A stretch of 26,152 bases of DNA from DATDCY01 sp964513745 (lineage in GTDB: Bacteria > JAUVQV01 > DATDCY01). Under the pieces are notes generated by a model that searched no databases, was not told where the DNA came from, and saw nothing but the letters and a program-made list of their open reading frames with translations. Below, one piece after another: positions 7,661 to 16,779 of this stretch. The DNA is taken from positions 1-26,152 of the forward strand of contig CAZEOK010000037.1 in assembly GCA_964513745.1 (NCBI GenBank), in the 5' to 3' direction. Made by a program: the position numbers and the translations under genes. Position 1 is the stretch's first letter, and the number at the start of each line of letters is the position of its first letter.

Positions 7661-8305
7661 TCACGGGATGCGCAGGTGCTTGTGCATCTGAAGACTCAAC
7701 CTCCATGCGGGGTGCCTGAGGCAATATTCTACCGCACGGCGCGTGTTCTCGTCGCGTTGCGGCCCATCGAGGGGCTGGAGGAAGAAATGCCTGAAATCGA
7801 GGCCCGCGAAGCTCTCCGGGTCGATCCCCGGCTGCGGATAGACAAGTTTGAGCTCATCGCCCCGGCGCAGCACGAGATCGGCGCCGGCCTTGGGGCTGAC
7901 GCAGATCCAGTCGATGCCGGGGGGGGAGAGGCATGTGCCATTGGTCTCGATTGCAGTCTCGAAACCCCGCTCGCGGAGGGCTCCGAGGAGCGGCGGGTCA
8001 ACCTGCAGCAGCGGCTCGCCGCCGGTGAGAACGAGGAATTTTCGCACCCCGGAAGCCCCGGGCCCCTGCGGCCAGACCGCTGCGACGGCGCGGGCGAGCA
8101 GTTCTGCGGAAGGGAAGACGCCCCCTCCCGGTCCGTCCGTCCCGACAATATCCGTGTCGCAGAAGCCGCAGGCCGCGGTCAACCGATGCTCCTCGCGGCC
8201 CGACCAGAGGTTGCAGCCGGAAAAGCGACAAAAAACGGCGGTGCGGCCGGCATGGAATCCCTCCCCCTGGAGCGAGAGGAAGATCTCCTTGACGGCGTAG
8301 CTCAC
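7661..8305 (-). CDS. queE: 7-carboxy-7-deazaguanine synthase (radical SAM)
   Basis: Radical-SAM enzyme that contracts 6-carboxytetrahydropterin to 7-carboxy-7-deazaguanine. 214 residues. The [4Fe-4S] cysteines are Cys31, Cys46 and Cys49, the C-x14-C-x2-C variant known in part of the QueE family instead of the standard C-x3-C-x2-C. LTGGEPLLQ (about residue 93) is the SAM-binding GGEP motif, and FLQPLD near the C-terminus is typical. The start is GTG at 8305, overlapping the queC stop as GTGA, so the two are translationally coupled. In the genes seen, all preQ0 steps are present. Confidence 0.96.
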   Translation of the reverse strand: MSYAVKEIFLSLQGEGFHAGRTAVFCRFSGCNLWSGREEHRLTAACGFCDTDIVGTDGPGGGVFPSAELLARAVAAVWPQGPGASGVRKFLVLTGGEPLLQVDPPLLGALRERGFETAIETNGTCLSPPGIDWICVSPKAGADLVLRRGDELKLVYPQPGIDPESFAGLDFRHFFLQPLDGPQRDENTRRAVEYCLRHPAWRLSLQMHKHLRIP

Positions 8306-9021
8306 GGTGCGGTCCCGCCATGAGCGATGTAGGCGGTGGGATCCGGCAGACCCGCCTCCTCGAAACCCCGGAGCCGCAGACGACAGGAATCACAGGCGCC
8401 GCACGCGAGGCCCCCGGGCGTGGGGTCGTAGCAGGAGCTCGTCAGCCCGTAGTCCACGCCGAGATCCCGCCCCAGCCGGATGATACCGGCCTTGGTGAGC
8501 TCGATCAGCGGGGCGCGGATGACAATCCGCCGCGACTGCTCGACGGCGGCTTTCGTCGCGAGATTCGCCAGCTCCTGGAAGGCCCGGATGAACTCCGGGC
8601 GGCAGTCCGGGTAACCGCTGTAATCAACGGCGTTCACCCCGATGAAGATCGCGCCGGCGCCGAGGACCTCGGCCCAGCCGAGGGCGAACGAGAGAAAAAT
8701 GGTGTTCCGTGCTGGAACGTAGGTCACGGGGATGCCGGAGGGAGCGCCCGCGTCCGGCCCGGACTTGGGGACCGGGATGTCGGCGGTGAGCGCCGAGCCG
8801 CCGATCGAGCGCAGATCGACGTCGAGGACGAGGTGCCGCCGCACCGCGAACGAGGCGGCCACCCGCCGGGAGGCCACCACCTCGACGGCGTGGCGCTGCC
8901 CGTACGAGAAGGTGAGGGCGCAGGGCTCGTAGCCTTCGTGGACGGCGACGGCGAGGGTCGTGCAGGAGTCGAGGCCGCCGCTCAGAAGCACGACCGCCCG
9001 GGGCTGCTCTGGTGTGGTCAT
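8302..9021 (-). CDS. queC: 7-cyano-7-deazaguanine synthase
   Basis: ATP-dependent conversion of 7-carboxy-7-deazaguanine to preQ0. The 239 residues carry the PP-loop SGGLDS at 14-19, the TFSYGQRH segment, and a C-terminal zinc site C-x8-C-x2-C-x2-C in the region CYDPTPGGLACGACDSC. It is the first queuosine gene of the minus-strand unit, beginning 17 nt after the UPF0210 gene, so it could be co-transcribed with that pair. No good ribosome site precedes ATG 9021; this may mean coupling to the upstream stop. Confidence 0.96.
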   Translation of the reverse strand: MTTPEQPRAVVLLSGGLDSCTTLAVAVHEGYEPCALTFSYGQRHAVEVVASRRVAASFAVRRHLVLDVDLRSIGGSALTADIPVPKSGPDAGAPSGIPVTYVPARNTIFLSFALGWAEVLGAGAIFIGVNAVDYSGYPDCRPEFIRAFQELANLATKAAVEQSRRIVIRAPLIELTKAGIIRLGRDLGVDYGLTSSCYDPTPGGLACGACDSCRLRLRGFEEAGLPDPTAYIAHGGTAP

Positions 9022-9038
9022 CGCATCACGATATACGG

Positions 9039-10412
9039 CTAGTTCTTGAAGCTGTGCACCGGCGCGGGGATCCGTCCGCCGAGGGCGATGAAGCCCGTCG
9101 AGCCGCCGGGGTCCGGCACCGGCATGATCGTCGCGTCGCCGAGCAGCCCGCCGAAGTGGACCCGGTCGCCAGCCTTCTTCCCGGACACGGGGATCAGCCG
9201 CGCCGCCGTGGACTTGCCGTTGATGACGCCGATCGCCATCTCGTCCGCGATGATGCCGGCGATGGTCTCGGCCGGGGTGTCGCCGGGGATCGCGACCATG
9301 TCCAACCCGACCGAACAGACACTCGTCATTGCTTCGAGCTTCTCGATGGTCAGCCGACCGCTGCGCGCTGCCGCCGCGATGCTCAGGTCCTCGCTGACCG
9401 GGATGAAGGCCCCGCTCAAGCCGCCGACGTGCGAGCTGGCGAAGATGCCGCCTTTCTTCACCGCGTCGTTGAGCAGCGCCAGCACCGCCGTCGAGCCCGG
9501 GCTGCCGACGCTCGCAAGGCCCAGGCTCTGGAAGATCTCGCCGACGCTGTCCCCGGGTGTCGGCGTCGGGGCGAGCGACAGGTCCACCACGCCGAACGGG
9601 ACGCCGAGCCGGGCGGCCACCTGGCGACCGATCAGCTCGCCGACGCGGGTGACCTTGAACGCCGTGCGCTTGATGACCTCGGAGAGCCCCCCGAGATCGA
9701 GCGCCGGATTCGCCGCGCGCGCCCGGTCGATCGCCTTTTTGACGACGCCGGGACCGCTGACCCCGACGTTGATCACCGCATCCGGCTCGCCGACCCCGAG
9801 ATACGCCCCCGCCATGAACGGCACGTCCTGGGGGATGTTGGCGAAGACCACGAGCTTGGCGCAGCCGATGCCGTCGCGGTCGGCGGTGCGCTCGGCAGCC
9901 CGGCGGACCGTCCGGCCCATGAGCGCAACGGCGTCCATGTTGATCCCGGCCGCGGTCGAGGCCACGTTGATCGAGGAGCAGATGCGCTCCGTCCGCGCGA
10001 GCGCCTCGGGGATGGCCTCGATCAGCGCCCGATCGCCGTTCGTGAAGCCTTTTTCGACGAGAGCCGAAAACCCGCCGAGAAAATCGCAGCGCAGCCCGCG
10101 GGCGATTTCGTCAAGCCCCTCGGCGATGGCAACCATCTGTCCCGCGGAGAAACCGCCGGCGGCAACCGCGACCGGACTGACCGATAGCCGTTTGTTGACG
10201 ATCGGGATGCCGTAGCCGAGCCCGACTTCGTCGCAGACATCGACCAGGTTGCCGGCAAGGCGGGCGATCTTGGCGCGCACGCGCTCGATGAACCGCCCGA
10301 CATCGTCGCTGGCGCAGTCAAAGAGGCTGACGCCGAGCGTTACGGTGCGCACGTCGAGGTTCTCGCTGCGGAGCATCTCGAGCGTGGCGAGAATCTCGCG
10401 ATCAGTAAGCAC
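9039..10412 (-). CDS. UPF0210 / PFL-family protein (DUF711)
   Basis: A 457-residue cytoplasmic protein of the UPF0210 (DUF711) family, whose biochemical role is not established. The N-terminus LTDREILATLEML then LDVRTVTLGVSLFDC matches family starts, which is why GTG at 10412 is preferred over GTG at 10487 (which would add 25 unlike residues). Conserved glycine-rich stretches include GGFSALVEKGF, ANIPQDVPFMAGAYLGVGEP and HVGGLSGAFIPVSED. No membrane segment. It follows an ACT-domain gene by 90 nt, repeating the UPF0237-UPF0210 pairing seen in streptococci and other bacteria, so the ACT protein is its likely regulatory partner. Ligand and reaction are unknown. Confidence 0.88.
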   Translation of the reverse strand: MLTDREILATLEMLRSENLDVRTVTLGVSLFDCASDDVGRFIERVRAKIARLAGNLVDVCDEVGLGYGIPIVNKRLSVSPVAVAAGGFSAGQMVAIAEGLDEIARGLRCDFLGGFSALVEKGFTNGDRALIEAIPEALARTERICSSINVASTAAGINMDAVALMGRTVRRAAERTADRDGIGCAKLVVFANIPQDVPFMAGAYLGVGEPDAVINVGVSGPGVVKKAIDRARAANPALDLGGLSEVIKRTAFKVTRVGELIGRQVAARLGVPFGVVDLSLAPTPTPGDSVGEIFQSLGLASVGSPGSTAVLALLNDAVKKGGIFASSHVGGLSGAFIPVSEDLSIAAAARSGRLTIEKLEAMTSVCSVGLDMVAIPGDTPAETIAGIIADEMAIGVINGKSTAARLIPVSGKKAGDRVHFGGLLGDATIMPVPDPGGSTGFIALGGRIPAPVHSFKN

Positions 10413-10502
10413 GACAGACCACTTCTCGTTCCCGTGCAGGCTGCGGGGTCCTAGTGAAATGTTCCGTTTTCGCGTCCAGACAGCCACTCCCTCTGCGTTC
10501 CG

Positions 10503-11054
10503 TCATATCCTGTGGACCTGTTCGAATATCTCCCGGTGCTGGAGGTTCACGTCCAGCCCGAGTTCCCGCGCACGACCGCGCAGCGCGGCCCGGAAGGCCT
10601 GCCGGTCGGCGGCCGCTGGTATGTCCACCTCGTAGAACGTGACATATTCCTGGCGCTCCCGGTCGGACCGGGGAATCGCCTTGAGGTTGGTGATGTTCGC
10701 ACCGAATTGTGCCAACAAACCGGAGATCCCGGCCACGAGCCCCGGTCGGTCCGGCCCGACCGTGGTGATGACGAAGGGTTCTCCGGGGAACGATGGCCGC
10801 TCGCGCGCCGCATCGACGGGGCTCAGATGCACGAACAGCCCCTGAGGGTCGAAACGCTCGCGCAGCACACGCAGCAGGGCCCCTTGGTCAACCTGTCCGC
10901 CCAGCGACGCGATGAAGATGCCCACGAACTGGTCCTGCAGGCTGGTCTGGCTGACATCCTCGAGGTTGCAGCCCTGCTCGAAGAGCGTCTGCGAAACGGC
11001 GGCGATGATGCCGGTCCGGTCCGGTCCGAGGACGAAAACGACCACCTTGCTCAT
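10503..11054 (-). CDS. Two-ACT-domain regulatory protein (GcvR-like)
   Basis: 183 residues forming two ACT modules, about 3-75 (VVVFVLGPDRTGIIAAVSQ) and 93-175 (FVITTVGPDRPGLVAGISG). Each starts with the GPDRxG turn that in ACT domains contributes to amino-acid binding. There is no DNA-binding domain. The architecture is that of the GcvR/UPF0237 group, which sense small molecules, often amino acids, and act on a partner. Here the partner is probably the adjacent UPF0210 protein. In streptococci the paired ACT protein has a single domain of about 90 residues, so this is a doubled form. The start ATG at 11054 has no strong ribosome site. It is divergent from the BrkB-CNB gene across 128 nt. Confidence 0.88.
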   Translation of the reverse strand: MSKVVVFVLGPDRTGIIAAVSQTLFEQGCNLEDVSQTSLQDQFVGIFIASLGGQVDQGALLRVLRERFDPQGLFVHLSPVDAARERPSFPGEPFVITTVGPDRPGLVAGISGLLAQFGANITNLKAIPRSDRERQEYVTFYEVDIPAAADRQAFRAALRGRARELGLDVNLQHREIFEQVHRI

Positions 11055-11182
11055 GGAATCATTGTCTCACGATTCTCGGCAACTCTTGGGCCGCCACGGG
11101 AAAAGGGAGGAAAATATTTCCGCCGTTCATGAGACACTGGGCCACGGCAGGAAAGAACAGCCCCGGCACGCAGGAGACGCGG

Positions 11183-12469
11183 GTGGACGACGAGAGGACC
11201 CCGGCAGCGGCAGACCCGGGACGCCCCGAACGGTGGCGGGCGGCGGGCGCGATGGCGCGCATCGTCCTGACCGACGCCGTCCGGTCGTTCTCCTCGAATC
11301 GCGGGCTCGAGGCCGCGGCGACCCTCGCCTTCTACGGCATCCTGGCCCTGATGCCGATGCTCCTGCTCCTCGTTTTCGGCCTCTCGCTCGTGATGCGCTC
11401 CTCCGAGGCGGTTTTCGTTTCCCTGCGCGCCACGCTCCAGACGCTCTACCCGACGTTCAGCGACTCGATTATCGGCGATCTGCTCACCCTGGCGCACCAG
11501 AGGGGGTGGGGAATGCTGAGCATCCTGCTCCTGGTCTGGTCGACGACGCCGCTCACGGGCGCGATCCGCGGGACGCTCGAGCACACCTTCCGGGCCGAAC
11601 CCCGGCGTAGCATCTGGAGCACGAAAGCCGCCGATGTGACCGCGGCGCTCGCGCTCCTCGGGCTGTTCGCGTCCCTCGTTGGCGGCACCATGGTCCTGAT
11701 GGCCCTGCGGTCCGCCGTGCCCGCCACCGGCGGGCCGATCACGTTCCTTGTAGCGGCACCCGGCGCCTGGGCGGGGTTGGCGCTCATCCTGCTCATCGTC
11801 TATCGGGTGTTCGGCGGTGCCCACCATCGCTGGGGCCGCCTGAGCGCGGGAGCAGCCGCCGCTGCCGCGCTGATGGTGGCGATCCGCCCGGTCTTCGACC
11901 TCTTCCTGCGCTTCAACCCCGATTACGGGTTCGTCTTCGGGTCCCTGAAGACGGTCTTCCTTCTGGCGATCTGGATCTACTACACGTTCGCGGTCCTGCT
12001 CTTCGGCGCCGAGGTGACGGCATCGCTGTGCCACACGGAGGCGCTCGTGTTGCGCCGCGCCTTCACCTCGCAGCCCGGACGCTTGGAGGTGCCCGGCGTC
12101 CTGTTGATGCGCTTCATCCGCCAGGCGGATGGAGGGGAGACCCTGTTCCGGGAGGGCGACGGCGGACACGAGATGTTCTACATCATCGCCGGGGAGGTGG
12201 CGCTGGAGAAGGAGGGCCGCACGCTGGCGCGCATGGGGCCGGGGGACTACTTCGGGGAGATGTCGATGCTGCTCGACCAGCCGCGCACCGCGACGGCGCA
12301 CGTGGTGTCGGCGCACGCGCGGTTGCTGACGATCCCCCGCGAGAGCTTCGACCTCATACTCCGGGAGAACCCCGAGATCGTCAACCGCATGCTTCGGGAG
12401 ATGGCCGAACGCCTCAAGGCGACCAGCGAGATCGTGGCTCCGGATGCCGCGGGATCCGACGCGGTCTGA
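11183..12469 (+). CDS. YihY/BrkB-family membrane protein fused to a cyclic-nucleotide-binding domain
   Basis: 428 residues. About 25-300 is a YihY/BrkB (formerly ribonuclease BN) inner-membrane domain with roughly six hydrophobic helices, including FYGILALMPMLLLLVFG and YYTFAVLLFGAEVTA. About 310-415 is a CRP-like cyclic-nucleotide-binding domain: GETLFREGDGGHEMFYI, then the phosphate-binding cassette FGEMSMLLDQPRTATA, which keeps the Gly-Glu and the Arg that contact the nucleotide phosphate. The fusion implies a membrane transporter or channel-like protein gated by a second messenger; substrate unknown. Start GTG at 11183 is preferred because AGGAG lies 6 nt upstream; ATG 11129 has no suitably placed site. 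Transcribed alone, on the plus strand, between minus-strand genes. Confidence 0.9.
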   Translation: MDDERTPAAADPGRPERWRAAGAMARIVLTDAVRSFSSNRGLEAAATLAFYGILALMPMLLLLVFGLSLVMRSSEAVFVSLRATLQTLYPTFSDSIIGDLLTLAHQRGWGMLSILLLVWSTTPLTGAIRGTLEHTFRAEPRRSIWSTKAADVTAALALLGLFASLVGGTMVLMALRSAVPATGGPITFLVAAPGAWAGLALILLIVYRVFGGAHHRWGRLSAGAAAAAALMVAIRPVFDLFLRFNPDYGFVFGSLKTVFLLAIWIYYTFAVLLFGAEVTASLCHTEALVLRRAFTSQPGRLEVPGVLLMRFIRQADGGETLFREGDGGHEMFYIIAGEVALEKEGRTLARMGPGDYFGEMSMLLDQPRTATAHVVSAHARLLTIPRESFDLILRENPEIVNRMLREMAERLKATSEIVAPDAAGSDAV

Positions 12470-12612
12470 ACCACCAGCCCGGGTCGTGGATCCCAGGGCG
12501 ACTGGTGCCGGAGTTCACGTGGCTTTCGCGCCACCGCCCAACTGCCGGAGGTGAGCCGCCGGAGCTTGTTCACGTCCCCGGTGATCTGGACCGACCCGCA
12601 CTCGCGGCACAT
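12470..12612 (-). other. Possible remnant of a small zinc-ribbon ORF
   Basis: 27 nt after the DUF2520 stop, on the same strand, an ATG (12612) opens a frame starting MCRECGS, with one CxxC, and continuing for about 47 residues rich in Arg and Trp. It then runs antisense into the 3' end of the BrkB-CNB gene until a stop at 12247. Only the non-overlapping part looks protein-like. It lacks a second CxxC and a ribosome site. It could be a decayed gene end or chance. The function is not recognised. Confidence 0.2.
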
Positions 12613-12639
12613 GAACGACTGCGGCGCGCGCCGCGACGC

Positions 12640-13536
12640 TCAGCGCAGCATGCGCAACAATTCCTCGGCCGTCCGCTGTGTGAGACCGCCCTGCTCGCGC
12701 GCCAGCGGTATCGTTTGGCGCGCGAGGAACCGATACAGGTCGAGTAGCTCGGGGGTCCGCCGCCGCAGCGCCGCGACGTGCTCCGCAACCGTCTGCAGAT
12801 CACTCCGGGCGATCGGCCCCGTGAGCGCCGCGGGAATCCCGAGCCGCTCAACGTTAGCGAGGGTGCCCCGCGCCAGCGGCAACAGTGCGCGCAGCGCCTC
12901 CTGCCGTTCGGCGCCCAGCGCCTGGAGGTGGCGCGCCGCGAAGTCGAGCAGCGTCACCAGGTAGTTGGAAGCGGCAACCGCCCCGGCGTGGTAGATCGCG
13001 GTCGACTCCCGGTCCGACCGCCATCGGGTAAGCACCAGCTCGCGGCAGCCGAGCGCCCGGATCATTGCGCGGACGCAACGCTTCGCCCCGGGATCGGCCT
13101 CAATCCGGCAGAAGCTCCCGGGAAGGGTTGCGGTTCCCCGCTCCCGGCTCGGGACCGACTGCAGCGGATGGATGACCGCGCGACGCGCCCCCGCCTCCCG
13201 GGCGGCGTCCAGAAGCGCCAGCGAATTCGCGCCCGAGGTGTGGGCGACCACCGCGCCGCGTCGGAAGCCGCCGCCTCGTGCGATCCGCTCGCAGATCGCG
13301 CGGATGGCCCGGTCCGGAACGGTGACGAGAACGATCCCGGCGCCCGTGGCAGCCCTGACGACATCCGTCAGGGGCTCGCCCGCGCCGATGAACCGTGCCG
13401 CGGCAGCAGCCGACCGTCTTGTCCTGGCCGTGACGGCGACGATGCGGTACCCGCCGAGCATCAACAACCGGCCGAATGCGCCGCCGAGCCGGCCGGCGCC
13501 GATCACCGCCACGCGCTTCGGAAACGCCGTCGTCAT
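12640..13536 (-). CDS. Rossmann-fold oxidoreductase-like protein with DUF2520
   Basis: 298 residues. The N-terminal Rossmann domain shows the dinucleotide-binding GxGxxG at 13-18 (GAGRLG) after a hydrophobic strand, and later the VVAHTSGANSLALLDAA and HPLQSVP segments typical of the DUF2520 group. The C-terminal all-helical part corresponds to DUF2520, as in 6-phosphogluconate-dehydrogenase-like and pantoate-reductase-like enzymes. The substrate is unknown. In other genomes this family is often near pantothenate genes, but none is seen here. Start ATG at 13536 has GGGAGA 6 nt upstream. Single-gene unit on the minus strand, convergent with the BrkB-CNB gene. Confidence 0.87.
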   Translation of the reverse strand: MTTAFPKRVAVIGAGRLGGAFGRLLMLGGYRIVAVTARTRRSAAAAARFIGAGEPLTDVVRAATGAGIVLVTVPDRAIRAICERIARGGGFRRGAVVAHTSGANSLALLDAAREAGARRAVIHPLQSVPSRERGTATLPGSFCRIEADPGAKRCVRAMIRALGCRELVLTRWRSDRESTAIYHAGAVAASNYLVTLLDFAARHLQALGAERQEALRALLPLARGTLANVERLGIPAALTGPIARSDLQTVAEHVAALRRRTPELLDLYRFLARQTIPLAREQGGLTQRTAEELLRMLR

Positions 13537-13753
13537 CGCAGGTCTCCCTCTTTGCCTGCATGGTAGCAGGGTTTGCCTGGGCAGCGCGCCCAGGGCGGAC
13601 ACCGCCCCGGCTCATCCGGTCTCCGCCAGCGGGACGCCACTACCCCATGAGTGCTTTCGGGCTTATATTGATTAGAGATGTTGTCGTCGCAGCGAAGCAG
13701 CCACACCGTGGGAAACGGGCGTCAGGCGTTGTCATGCTGAAGGAGGCCGCATC

Positions 13754-14380
13754 ATGAAAAGGACAGCCGTTGTCTTTGCGCTGATTCCCCTGTTGGGTCT
13801 TCTGCCGATGTGCGGCGGGGGCGAGGGCGGGGTGTCGACCTCGACCAGCACTTCTCCTGACACCACTGCCTTGCCCGAGGACACCACCGTCCGGTCGTCG
13901 CTGCTGCGCGTCAATCTCACTGACAAGCCAGCCGAAGAGTACCTGGCCGTCTACGTGACGGTCGCAAGCGTCCGCATCCACAGCAGCGCCGACGCCGGCG
14001 CGGAGGATGGCGAGTGGCTGGAGCTCCCGGTCACCGCAGCAATGCCCGTGGACCTGCTCTCGCTGCGCAACGGCGTCCTCTACGAGCTTTGCCAGGCGCA
14101 ACTCCCCCTGGGCAGCTATCAGCAGGTCCGGCTGGAGCTCATGCCGAACGTGGGAACCGAACCGCCCTACTACCAGAGCGTCCTCACCGCGGACGGGGTG
14201 ACCCATCCGCTCGACGTGCCGAGCGATACGATCAAGATCGTCCACTCCTTCTCCGTCGATGCGGCGCTGACGACCGATCTGACGCTGGATTTCGACGCCT
14301 CGCAATCGGTCAACGAGCGCGGAAACGATACGTGGTCCTTGAAACCGGTGATCACGGGCTCCAGCTCGCAGGGCGGCTGA
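13754..14380 (+). CDS. DUF4382-domain probable lipoprotein
   Basis: 208 residues with a signal peptide (MKR, then a hydrophobic run to about 18) and Cys20 in LLPMCGGG, a weak lipobox because Met replaces the usual small residue before Cys. A Gly/Ser/Thr-rich linker (about 21-45) leads to a DUF4382 domain, recognised by LLRVNLTDKPAEEY, then VYVTVASVRIHS, PVDLLSLRNG and a final SLKPVI. Such proteins sit on the outside of the cell envelope and have an Ig-like fold; their role is unknown. AGGAGG lies 7 nt before the ATG, an ideal ribosome site. An AT-rich stretch at about 13661-13675 (TTATATTG) may belong to its promoter, but I see no matching -35. Confidence 0.87.
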   Translation: MKRTAVVFALIPLLGLLPMCGGGEGGVSTSTSTSPDTTALPEDTTVRSSLLRVNLTDKPAEEYLAVYVTVASVRIHSSADAGAEDGEWLELPVTAAMPVDLLSLRNGVLYELCQAQLPLGSYQQVRLELMPNVGTEPPYYQSVLTADGVTHPLDVPSDTIKIVHSFSVDAALTTDLTLDFDASQSVNERGNDTWSLKPVITGSSSQGG

Positions 14381-14428
14381 TCCCGGCCGGGGAGGAATGG
14401 ACGGATTGCGCTATCATGCCGCCCGGCC

Positions 14429-15037
14429 ATGGCAATCACGGACGCGGGCGAAAGCAAGGCGTGGGACCTGCTCGCCGCGAGCGACCCTGTGGGGGTCTGC
14501 GCGCGGGCGGGGGTGGACTTCGATCCGGGCGACCGCACGTACCGGGTCCCGTCGTTCGGACTGAGCTTCACCGTCGACCCCGCCAAGCGGCTGATCCTCG
14601 CCCGGGAGCCGGACGGCGGGGTCTTCCTGAAGCGCTACGCCTACTTCTTCAGGCTCTCGGTGCTCTTGTATCTGGTGAAGGCCGGGCCTGCCCAGCCCTC
14701 GGGGAATCTGGTGAAGCCAGCCGGCCTGCCCGGCGGCGAAATCTTCTTCAAGGGCTCGCACGTATTGCCGCTTGAAGCCCTCGCCGCGAAGTATGCGACG
14801 CATCCCGAGGCGTTCCTCGCGGCCGCAGAGGCGCTCGGTGGCAATCCGGTTGCGTACGGGGACGCCGCGGTCGTGCTCTCCCCGCTGCCGAGGATCCCGA
14901 CGACGGCGATACTCTGGACCGAGGACGACGAATTCCCGGCCCGCGCCGACCTGCTTTTCGACGCCTCCGCCCCGCAGCACCTGCCGCTGGACATCCTCTG
15001 GTCCGTCGCGATGCTCTCGATCCTGCCCCTCCTATAA
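14429..15037 (+). CDS. DUF3786-domain protein
   Basis: 202-residue soluble protein matching the DUF3786 family by its opening (AWDLLAASDP then VCARAGVDFDP), the core RVPSFGLSFTVD and the ending AILWTEDDEFPARADLLFDASAP followed by LPLDILW. The function is not established. From memory the family is common in anaerobes with corrinoid and Wood-Ljungdahl enzymes, which would suit this genome, but that link is inference. There are no cysteine clusters or membrane helices. ATG at 14429 has no ribosome site and no in-frame alternative upstream; TATCAT at 14412-14417 could be a -10 box that would give an almost leaderless mRNA. It follows the DUF4382 gene by 48 nt. Confidence 0.8.
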   Translation: MAITDAGESKAWDLLAASDPVGVCARAGVDFDPGDRTYRVPSFGLSFTVDPAKRLILAREPDGGVFLKRYAYFFRLSVLLYLVKAGPAQPSGNLVKPAGLPGGEIFFKGSHVLPLEALAAKYATHPEAFLAAAEALGGNPVAYGDAAVVLSPLPRIPTTAILWTEDDEFPARADLLFDASAPQHLPLDILWSVAMLSILPLL

Positions 15038-15346
15038 TTATCCGTGCGCGAGGCAGCGGGGGCATCCCCTCGGTCGTGCATCAAAGCCGCCGGCCCCGGG
15101 CAGATCTCCTGGCTGATCGGCGTCTTCGCGCATCTTCCCTCACGAATGCCCCACCCGCCTCGCTGAAGACTGTGATGGTCTTGTGTGCCGAGACCGTGAC
15201 GTACTGTCCGGGTCGATCGGGAGCGGATTTTCCCGTCCTGACAAGGCAGCGGGGACGGGCGCGCGGAGGCATGCTGGTGTACGCCGCACAGGCAGCCAGA
15301 TCCGCAACGCGGTCAGGGCGGGGAAAGCCCTCCCTGGCGACCCGGG
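15038..15346. other. 309-nt intergenic stretch between convergent genes
   Basis: Lies between the 3' ends of the DUF3786 gene (plus) and the response-regulator gene (minus). A weak hairpin (AGGGC, 7-nt loop, GCCCT; about 15315-15331) follows the regulator stop but has no T run. A minus-strand frame of 63 codons (15272-15081) includes the protein-like stretch YVTVSAHKTITVFSEAGGAF but then becomes an Arg-rich tail. It has no ribosome site and I do not call it a gene. Nothing else is recognised. Confidence 0.4.
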
Positions 15347-16692
<1,346 letters not shown>

Positions 16693-16696
<4 letters not shown>

Positions 16697-16779
16697 GGCG
16701 CGGGCGCCTCGCCCGCAAGACTACAGAGGCTGTTGGGGGCATGCTCGCGGCTGACGCGCTTGTTGCGGAGATTCTTCAT
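16693..16779 (-). CDS. Micro-ORF A bridging kinase and regulator (SLAGEAPA element)
   Basis: 28 codons plus stop. Its ATG (16779-16777) overlaps the kinase stop as ATGA, and its TGA (16695-16693) overlaps the regulator ATG as ATGA, so it fills the junction exactly. The product begins MKNLRNKRVSREHA and ends with NSLCSLAGEAPAP. It is about two-thirds identical in DNA to micro-ORF B over its full length and shares the 3' half with micro-ORF C. No membrane segment or known domain. It may be a coupling peptide with no function of its own, or only the translated form of an inserted repeat. The open frame and its position are seen; translation is inferred. Confidence 0.55.
16700..16716 (-). repeat. 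SLAGEAPA-element hairpin, copy A
   Basis: GCGGGCGAGGCGCCCGC on the minus strand: a 7-bp GC-only stem with loop AGG, preceded by AGTCTT. It is identical to the hairpin in copy B and one base from copy C. The stem ends 3 nt before the regulator ATG, so the loop GAGG is the only candidate ribosome site. Confidence 0.8.

Noticed and set aside
9022..9038. Possible preQ1 riboswitch ahead of queC
   Set aside because: Only 17 nt separate queC from the preceding gene, and no preQ1-type pseudoknot motif is seen there or before the other que genes.
14397..14570. ATG at 14397 with a good GGAGG as the start of the DUF3786 gene
   Set aside because: It is in another frame from the conserved protein and yields an Arg-rich sequence without similarity. 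A frameshift in the true gene cannot be excluded, but the frame from 14429 already starts like the family.
15081..15272. 63-codon minus-strand ORF after the response regulator
   Set aside because: It contains one protein-like stretch but no ribosome site, no recognised family, and an Arg-rich tail typical of non-coding GC-rich DNA.
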